Source: Comamonadaceae bacterium
GTDB lineage: Bacteria; Pseudomonadota; Gammaproteobacteria; Burkholderiales; Burkholderiaceae_C
Direction of reading: 5' to 3'
Assembly (NCBI GenBank): GCA_947460065.1
Contig: CANHGF010000214.1
Coordinates: 1-5,069, forward strand
DNA length: 5,069 bases
A program made the position numbers and the translations under genes. The notes below the pieces were generated by a model, which was given only the letters and a program-made list of their open reading frames with translations, was not told the origin of the DNA and searched no databases. Positions 1 to 5,069 of this stretch are shown piece after piece. How positions within the stretch are numbered: position 1 is the stretch's first letter; each line of letters opens with the position of its first letter.

Positions 1-2
1 AT

Positions 3-680
3 CTACCCAGCGCCCTTGCGGCGATGGCGGGCTTGTTCAAGAGCGGCCTGGATCACTGACTTTTTGCGCTCGAGCTCGGCGGTGTCGGTGATCTGGCTGT
101 GGGCGCCTAAATCTGCCAGTTTGGCCTGCACCTTGGCCTGCTTTTCGCCCGCCCGTTTCTCCTCGCTGCGGCGCTGGCGCTCCTGGTGGGCGGCGTAGCG
201 GCTGCGCGCTTGTGCGGCCTTCACATCGTCCCAGGCCTGCCAGCCTGTGGTCTCGGTCACCACCTCCATGCGTATGCAGTCGACCGGACAGACGGGCAGG
301 CACAACTCGCAGCCGGTGCAGTGCCTTTCAATGACGGTGTGCATGAGCTTGTGGCCGCCGACGATGGCATCGGTCGGGCAGACCGGCTGGCACAGGGTGC
401 AGCCTATGCACCAGTCCTCGTCGATTACCGCGACCGCACGGGGTCCTTCCTGTCCATGGTCGGGATTGAGCGCAAGCTCGGGCAGTCCAGTAATGGCGGC
501 CAAGCGGGCGATGCCTTCCTGGCCGCCCGGCGGGCACTGGTTGATCTGGGCCTGCCCTTGGGACAGGGCTTGGGCATAGGCGCGGCAGTCGGGGTAGCCG
601 CAGCGGGTGCATTGGGTTTGCGGCAGCGCATCAAGGATGCGCTCAAGCAGTAAGGATCTGGTCTGTGTCACGACGAGCAA
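3..680 (-). CDS. rsxB: RnfB/RsxB-like soluble iron-sulfur (ferredoxin-type) protein
   Basis: The 225-residue protein probably carries electrons through three [4Fe-4S] clusters. Visible in order: a four-Cys motif as in the RnfB 'Fe-S' domain (C24, C27, C32, C49, within PQTQCTRCGYPDC and NQCPPGG), then two ferredoxin motifs CxxCxxCxxxCP at C91/C94/C97/C101 and C121/C124/C127/C131. This order is that of RnfB/RsxB. Canonical RnfB starts with a membrane helix; here the first cluster motif begins about 20 residues in and no hydrophobic anchor is seen, so the protein should be cytosolic. Residues about 148-225 form a charged Lys/Arg/Glu/Ala-rich, probably helical tail. The stop is TAG at 3-5. The start is uncertain: TTG at 680 has only a weak GTGGA upstream, and GTG at 671 (MTQTRS...) is a fair alternative. 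It lies 51 bp after phaZ on the same strand. No other rnf gene is visible, so membership of a full Rnf/Rsx complex is not supported here. The partner is unknown. Confidence 0.88.
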   Translation of the reverse strand: MLVVTQTRSLLLERILDALPQTQCTRCGYPDCRAYAQALSQGQAQINQCPPGGQEGIARLAAITGLPELALNPDHGQEGPRAVAVIDEDWCIGCTLCQPVCPTDAIVGGHKLMHTVIERHCTGCELCLPVCPVDCIRMEVVTETTGWQAWDDVKAAQARSRYAAHQERQRRSEEKRAGEKQAKVQAKLADLGAHSQITDTAELERKKSVIQAALEQARHRRKGAG

Positions 681-707
681 TTGTCCACGGCTTGCAGACC
701 GCGCATG

Positions 708-728
708 CCGCAGCGCCTCGCGCAGCGG
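708..728 (-). terminator. GC-rich stem-loop between phaZ and rsxB (possible terminator or processing hairpin)
   Basis: On the minus strand, three bases after the phaZ stop, CCGC-T-GCGC / GAG / GCGC-T-GCGG forms two 4-bp GC stems separated by one T-T mismatch, with a 3-base loop. No run of T follows (the next bases are CATGCGCGG), so it is not a textbook intrinsic terminator. It could slow polymerase, protect the phaZ mRNA 3' end, or lower expression of rsxB downstream. The structure is read directly from the sequence; the role is inferred. Confidence 0.4.
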
Positions 729-731
729 GCT

Positions 732-2141
732 TTAGCTGCTGCGTGCGGCCCGCTTGCGCGCTACCGGCTTGCTGCTCTTGCGGCCTGGCTGGCTGGCGTT
801 GCTCATCGTACTTGTCGTGCGAGTCGGCGCCTTGGCCTTAGCCGTAGCCTGGGCGGGCTCGCGCTGCGGTTTCAGGCGGCTTTGGCCCTCAAGTATGAAG
901 GACTTGACCTGTGGGTAGACCACATCGCGCCAGCGGCGGCCGCTAAAGATGCCGTAGTGACCTGCCCCGGGCACTTCCAGGTGCTGCTTCATGGCTTTGC
1001 TGACGCCTTTGCACAGTTCATGCGCGGCCGCCGTTTGGCCTGAACCCGAGATGTCGTCGAGCTCGCCCTCGACCGTCATCAAGGCAGTGCTGCTAATGTC
1101 CTGGGGCCGCACCAACTCTGGCTGCCCATCCAGGTTGAGCACCTCCCAGGTGCCGTGGACCAGCTTGAACTCCTGGAACACCGTGCTGATGGTCTCTAGG
1201 TAGTAGTGCGCGTCCATGTCGAGCACCGCGTTGTACTCGTCGTAGAACTTGCGGTGGGCCTCGGCACTGGCATCGTCACCCTTGATCAAGTCCTTGAAGT
1301 AGTCGTAGTGGCTGCTGGCATGACGATCGGGGTTCATGGCAACAAAGCCCGCATGCTGCATGAAGCCGGGGTAGACCCTGCGGCCCGCGCCCGGGAAGTT
1401 GCCAGGCACCCGGAAGATCACGTTGTTCTCAAACCAGTTGTGGCTCTTGTTGATGGCCAGGTTGTTGACCGCTGTCGGCGACTTGCGTGCATCGATCGGC
1501 CCGCCCATCATGGTCATGGTCAGCGGCGTTTTTTCACCGCGGCTGGCCATCAGGGACACGGCAGCGAGCACCGGCACCGTAGGCTGACACACGCTGATCA
1601 CATGGCAGTTGCCATAGCGACCCTGCAGGTGGCGTATGAATTCCTGCACGTAGTTGACATAGTCGTCCAGGTGGAAGTCGCCCTGATCCATGGGCACCAT
1701 GCGCGCGTTACGCCAATCCGTGATGTAGACCTTGTGGTCCTTGAGCATGTTCTTGACCGTGTCACGCAGCAAGGTGGCGTAGTGGCCCGACAGCGGGGCG
1801 ACGATCAGGACCACCGGCTGGGTCTTGAGCTTGGCCAGGGTCGGTACGTCGTCGCTCAGTCGCTTGAAGCGACGCAGCTCGCAAAAGGGCTTGTCGATTT
1901 CCACCCGCTCCTGGATGGCCACTGGGACACCGCTGACCTCCACCGTGGTGATGCCAAAGGCTGGCTTTTCATAGTCTTTGCCTAGCCGGTACATCAAGCT
2001 GTAGGCCGCTGAGACGCGCTGCGCCCAGGGGTGGGAGCCAGCGGGCGAATGAGGGTTGCTGAACAACTTGGCCGCCGCCTGCGCGAAGTCCACGAAAGGC
2101 TCCATGACGGTGCGCTGGGTTTCATAGACTTGGTAAAGCAT
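732..2141 (-). CDS. phaZ: Intracellular poly(3-hydroxybutyrate) depolymerase (PhaZ, PhaZa1 type)
   Basis: This enzyme mobilises native amorphous PHB granules in the cytoplasm; the Ralstonia homologue PhaZa1 has been reported to release 3-hydroxybutyryl-CoA by CoA-dependent cleavage. The 469-residue protein has an alpha/beta-hydrolase core and no signal peptide. The start is typical of the family (MLYQVYETQRTVMEPF). The nucleophile is a cysteine in VISVCQPTVP (C185), with the acid in GELDDI (D362) and the histidine in GAGHYGIF (H395). These match the C183/D355/H388 triad known in Ralstonia. APLSGHYATLLRDTV (115-129) and TDWRNARMVP (141-150) are also family-typical. The catalytic region ends near residue 418, whereas family members are about 420 residues long. 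The remaining 49 residues form a Lys/Arg/Ser/Thr/Ala tail with 13 basic and 1 acidic residue. The start ATG at 2141 is fixed by an AGGAGG four bases upstream. Its own promoter and a palindromic operator-like site precede it. The stop is TAA at 732-734. Confidence 0.94.
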   Translation of the reverse strand: MLYQVYETQRTVMEPFVDFAQAAAKLFSNPHSPAGSHPWAQRVSAAYSLMYRLGKDYEKPAFGITTVEVSGVPVAIQERVEIDKPFCELRRFKRLSDDVPTLAKLKTQPVVLIVAPLSGHYATLLRDTVKNMLKDHKVYITDWRNARMVPMDQGDFHLDDYVNYVQEFIRHLQGRYGNCHVISVCQPTVPVLAAVSLMASRGEKTPLTMTMMGGPIDARKSPTAVNNLAINKSHNWFENNVIFRVPGNFPGAGRRVYPGFMQHAGFVAMNPDRHASSHYDYFKDLIKGDDASAEAHRKFYDEYNAVLDMDAHYYLETISTVFQEFKLVHGTWEVLNLDGQPELVRPQDISSTALMTVEGELDDISGSGQTAAAHELCKGVSKAMKQHLEVPGAGHYGIFSGRRWRDVVYPQVKSFILEGQSRLKPQREPAQATAKAKAPTRTTSTMSNASQPGRKSSKPVARKRAARSS

Positions 2142-2145
2142 GGGG

Positions 2146-2151
2146 CCTCCT
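2146..2151 (-). promoter_or_regulatory. Ribosome binding site of phaZ
   Basis: The minus strand reads AGGAGG-CCCC-ATG, a full Shine-Dalgarno match. The 4-base spacer is slightly short. It settles the phaZ start at 2141 over the internal ATG at codon 13. Confidence 0.85.
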
Positions 2152-2168
2152 GGTGTCGGCGAGCAAAT

Positions 2169-2185
2169 TTGTTGCAGTGCAGCAA
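2169..2185 (-). promoter_or_regulatory. 17-bp palindrome upstream of phaZ, putative PhaR-type operator
   Basis: On the minus strand the sequence is TTGCTGCA-C-TGCAACAA. The 8-base arms are inverted repeats with one mismatch around a single central base. The core TGC-N3-GCA resembles the site reported for the PHB-responsive repressor PhaR in other PHB-producing bacteria. The adjoining minus-strand GCAACAAATTTG matches 10 of 12 positions of the GCAMMAAWTMMD motif I recall for Ralstonia PhaR. The palindrome covers the last two bases of the predicted -10 and the expected transcription start (about 2177), the layout expected for a repressor. The palindrome is seen directly; the identity of the binding protein is inferred. 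Confidence 0.5.
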
Positions 2186-2192
2186 TATATCA
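2184..2192 (-). promoter_or_regulatory. Predicted extended -10 promoter element of phaZ
   Basis: The minus strand has TG-A-TATATT: an extended -10 (TGn) with a hexamer matching TATAAT at 5 of 6 positions. No good -35 lies 16-18 bp upstream (GCTTTT or CTTTTT only), which is tolerable for an extended -10 promoter. Transcription would start near 2177, giving a leader of about 36 bases. phaZ therefore probably has its own promoter and need not depend on read-through from tyrB. Confidence 0.45.
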
Positions 2193-2231
2193 GTTGTCGA
2201 GCTTGAAAAAGCGGGAACGGACTCTAAAGTT

Positions 2232-2257
2232 GTGACCGTCTGTCACCACCTTGTCAC
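2232..2257. repeat. GTGAC-N5-GTCAC inverted repeat with an additional phased TGTCAC copy
   Basis: GTGAC (2232-2236) and GTCAC (2242-2246) form a perfect inverted repeat with a 5-base spacer. TGTCAC occurs at 2241-2246 and again at 2252-2257, 11 bp apart, about one helical turn. The cluster lies 91-116 bp upstream of the phaZ start, just upstream of the weak -35 position, a plausible place for an activator. No specific regulator is assigned, and chance is possible for such short units. Confidence 0.3.
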
Positions 2258-2326
2258 TCCCACGCAAGCTGGCACCTGCCCATTGAGCCTCGCCAGTGGC
2301 AGGCGTCACTCCCGCAGGCTCACACC
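2253..2326. repeat. Imperfect direct repeat pair overlapping the tyrB 3' end
   Basis: GTCACTCCC occurs at 2253-2261 and 2305-2313. Each copy is followed by GCA(A/G)GCT and then CAC; the first copy has two extra 2-base insertions (AC and GG). The second copy runs through the tyrB stop codon (TGA at 2320-2322 on the minus strand). The copies start 52 bp apart. This could be a small local duplication after tyrB or coincidence. Confidence 0.3.
2287..2304 (-). terminator. Weak stem-loop downstream of tyrB
   Basis: The minus strand reads GCCT-GCC-ACT-GGC-G-AGGC: seven base pairs with a bulged G and a 3-base loop, beginning 16 bases after the tyrB stop. The following bases are TCAATGGG, with no T-run, so intrinsic termination is doubtful. 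It is the only hairpin of note between tyrB and phaZ. Confidence 0.25.
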
Positions 2327-3516
2327 ACTTTTGCAATGGAAGCGCAGACGTGGCCGATGTTCTGGCTGTTGAGCGCAGCCACGCACATGCGGCCGGTGTC
2401 GGTGCCGTAGACCCCGAATTCATTGCGCAGGCGCACCATCTGATCCTTGTTCAGCCCAGAGTAGCTGAACATACCGATCTGACTGGTGATGAAGCTCATG
2501 TCCTGCTTGACGCCGGCGGCTTTGAGGCCGTCGACCAGTTGTTGGCGCATGGCCTTGATGCGCACCCGCATCTCGCCCAGTTCCTGCTCCCACTGGGCGC
2601 GCAGCTCGGGTGTGCCCAGCACGGTGGCCACGATGGCGCCGCCGTGGGTGGGCGGGTTGGAGTAATTGGTACGGATCGCGATCTTGAGTTGGCTGAGCAC
2701 CCGGTCTGCTTCCTCCTTGCTCTCGCACAGCACACTCAGTGCACCGACCCGCTCGCCGTAGAGGCTAAAGCTCTTGGAAAACGAGGTAGAGACGAACATC
2801 GACAGGCCAGCGGCCACAAATTGTGCGATGACCGCGCCGTCTTCGGCGATGCCGTGGCCAAAGCCCTGGTAGGCCATGTCCAGAAAGGGCACCAGGTTTT
2901 TCGACTTGACGGCGGCTATCACCTGGCTCCACTGTTCGGTGCTGATGTCGTAGCCGGTCGGGTTGTGGCAGCATGCATGCAGCACGACGACGGTGCCGGC
3001 AGCCGCAGCGTTGAGGGCGGCCAGCATGCCTTCAAAGTTCACGCCGCGATTGGCTGCGTCGTAGTAGGGGTAGCTTTCAACCACAAAGCCGGCGTTGGTG
3101 AACAGGGCGCGATGGTTTTCCCAACTGGGGTCGCTGATCATCACCTTGGCATTGGGGTTCAGTCGCTTGAGGAAATCGGCGCCGACCTTCAAGCCGCCGG
3201 TACCGCCAATGGCCTGTACGGTGGCCACCCGGCCCGAGCGCACCGGTTCGCTGTCCTGGCCAAAGACCAGGACCTTGACTGCGCTGTCGTAGGCTGCAAT
3301 GCCGTCGATGGGCAGGTAGCCGCGCGGGGTGGGCTTTTCGGCCATGCGTTTTTCAGCCGCCTGCACGCAATGCAGCAAAGGCAGTTTGCCCTTGTCGTCG
3401 TAGTACACGCCGACGCCCAGATTGACTTTGCTGGCGTGCTGGTCAGCAGCGAACTGCTCGTTCAGGCCCAGAATCGGGTCGCGAGGTGCCATTTCGACGG
3501 CGGTGAACAAAGACAT
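2320..3516 (-). CDS. tyrB: Aromatic-amino-acid / aspartate aminotransferase (class I, PLP-dependent)
   Basis: This enzyme transfers the amino group between aromatic amino acids or aspartate and 2-oxoglutarate, using pyridoxal phosphate in the cytoplasm. The 398-residue protein has the usual family length. It shows the substrate-side motif VNLGVGVYYDDKGKLP (31-46), GGTGGLK (104-110), PSWENH with W132, HNPTG with N185, D213 and Y216 in FLDMAYQGF, the PLP lysine K248 in SFSKSFSLYGERVGALS, R256, R282 in IRTNYSNPP, and the carboxylate-binding R377 in GRMCVAALN. The SFSK-FSLYGERVG and GRMCVA-LN signatures look more like TyrB than AspC, so aromatic substrates are likely, with aspartate as a possible alternative. 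The start is MSLFTAVEMAPRDPILGL; AAGGAA lies four bases upstream. A longer in-frame opening reaching 3807 runs into uvrB and is not credible. The stop is TGA. It diverges from uvrB. Confidence 0.92.
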   Translation of the reverse strand: MSLFTAVEMAPRDPILGLNEQFAADQHASKVNLGVGVYYDDKGKLPLLHCVQAAEKRMAEKPTPRGYLPIDGIAAYDSAVKVLVFGQDSEPVRSGRVATVQAIGGTGGLKVGADFLKRLNPNAKVMISDPSWENHRALFTNAGFVVESYPYYDAANRGVNFEGMLAALNAAAAGTVVVLHACCHNPTGYDISTEQWSQVIAAVKSKNLVPFLDMAYQGFGHGIAEDGAVIAQFVAAGLSMFVSTSFSKSFSLYGERVGALSVLCESKEEADRVLSQLKIAIRTNYSNPPTHGGAIVATVLGTPELRAQWEQELGEMRVRIKAMRQQLVDGLKAAGVKQDMSFITSQIGMFSYSGLNKDQMVRLRNEFGVYGTDTGRMCVAALNSQNIGHVCASIAKVV

Positions 3517-3520
3517 GAAA

Positions 3521-3526
3521 TTCCTT
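3521..3526 (-). promoter_or_regulatory. Ribosome binding site of tyrB
   Basis: The minus strand reads TTAAGGAATTTCATG: AAGGAA four bases before the ATG at 3516. This supports the family-typical start over any of the longer upstream in-frame starts. Confidence 0.75.
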
Positions 3527-3589
3527 AAGCGATGAATGGAACGGGTTGAGCAAGAGGCAGACCAGCGCACTGGAACCGATCCCGGCCGT

Positions 3590-3611
3590 CTGAGCTCGAA
3601 AATTGGCTCAG
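3590..3611. promoter_or_regulatory. Inverted repeat CTGAGC-N10-GCTCAG in the uvrB/tyrB divergent region
   Basis: Perfect 6-bp arms flank a 10-base AT-rich centre (TCGAAAATTG). The centre contains the predicted uvrB -35 (TCGAAA, 3596-3601), so a protein bound here could control uvrB and possibly tyrB. It is not a LexA site: LexA in this lineage needs CTG and CAG 10 bases apart, and here they are 16 apart. It could also fold as a 10-base-loop hairpin in the tyrB leader if tyrB transcription starts further upstream. Its function is unknown. Confidence 0.35.
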
Positions 3612-3624
3612 GATCGCGTATCCT
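3596..3624 (+). promoter_or_regulatory. Weak predicted sigma70-like promoter of uvrB
   Basis: TCGAAA (3596-3601) and TATCCT (3619-3624) are separated by 17 bp and each match 4 of 6 consensus positions. Transcription would begin near 3631, 33 bases before the preferred uvrB start. It is the best pair I could find in this gap, but it is weak. For tyrB on the other strand only a lone TAAAAT (3639-3644), without a good -35, was seen. Confidence 0.3.
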
Positions 3625-3632
3625 GCTCGGTT

Positions 3633-3650
3633 GCCCGAATTTTAACGGGC
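3633..3650 (+). other. Short inverted repeat in the uvrB leader
   Basis: GCCCG-AATTTTAA-CGGGC is a perfect 5-bp stem with an 8-base AT loop, ending one base before the AGGA used by uvrB. If transcription starts near 3631, this hairpin forms the very 5' end of the mRNA and could stabilise it or affect ribosome access. The AT loop would also weaken the duplex near the start site. Confidence 0.3.
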
Positions 3651-3663
3651 CAGGATGAGTTTG

Positions 3664-5069
<1,406 letters not shown>

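Noticed and set aside
186..653. 155-codon open frame on the plus strand, antisense to rsxB
   Set aside because: It is opposite a gene with three intact cysteine-cluster motifs; its own translation shows no motif.
681..734. PhaZ-RsxB fusion by stop read-through (same frame, 17 sense codons between TAA and the TTG start)
   Set aside because: A 1 in 3 chance of shared frame and a short GC-rich gap without stops make this likely coincidence; no read-through context or recoding element is evident.
1206..1985. 259-codon open frame on the plus strand, antisense to phaZ
   Set aside because: It is a composition shadow of phaZ, with no domain signature and no convincing ribosome site.
2296..3528. 410-codon open frame on the plus strand, antisense to tyrB
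   Set aside because: It lies almost wholly opposite a convincing aminotransferase with all catalytic residues. The translated product is rich in His/Ala/Gly/Val without recognisable motifs, typical of antisense frames in GC-rich genes.
3562..3573. CCAG-CGCA-CTGG small inverted repeat in the tyrB leader
   Set aside because: Four-base arms are expected by chance in a gap of this size and it matches no known site.
3590..3611. LexA (SOS) box upstream of uvrB
   Set aside because: CTG and CAG are separated by 16 bases instead of 10, and the conserved T/A flanks (CTGT...ACAG) are missing.

Overview
This window reads as a chromosomal housekeeping segment from a GC-rich betaproteobacterium, most likely Burkholderiales and perhaps Comamonadaceae. 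The reasons are a UvrB of the betaproteobacterial type, a Ralstonia-type intracellular poly(3-hydroxybutyrate) (PHB) depolymerase, and a soluble RnfB/RsxB-like ferredoxin of the kind common in Burkholderiales. The lineage comes from remembered family resemblance, not from a search. There are no mobile elements, tRNAs, rRNAs or CRISPR arrays.

Layout: three genes lie on the minus strand and one on the plus strand. Read in their own direction from a divergent intergenic region (3517-3663), the minus-strand genes are tyrB (2320-3516, aromatic/aspartate aminotransferase), phaZ (732-2141, intracellular PHB depolymerase) and an rsxB-like gene (3-680, three [4Fe-4S]-binding motifs). On the plus strand uvrB starts at about 3664 and runs off the right edge; 468 codons are present and roughly 200 are missing.

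The 178-bp tyrB-phaZ gap (2142-2319) carries the best regulatory signals. An extended -10 (TG-A-TATATT) is overlapped by a 17-bp near-perfect palindrome, TTGCTGCA-C-TGCAACAA on the minus strand, followed by a canonical AGGAGG ribosome binding site. Its TGC-N3-GCA core suggests a site for the PHB-sensing repressor PhaR. Further upstream are phased TGTCAC repeats, an imperfect direct repeat and a weak hairpin. The 51-bp phaZ-rsxB gap contains a strong GC-rich hairpin with no U-tract. The uvrB/tyrB divergent region contains two inverted repeats and a weak sigma70-like promoter, but no recognisable LexA box.

Functionally, phaZ mobilises stored PHB, TyrB interconverts amino acids and 2-oxo acids, the RsxB-like protein probably passes electrons, and UvrB verifies damage in nucleotide excision repair. 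Nothing indicates one shared pathway, and I found no previously undescribed system. The points most worth following are the putative phaZ operator, the strongly basic C-terminal tail of PhaZ, and the orphan soluble RsxB-like protein with a charged helical tail.
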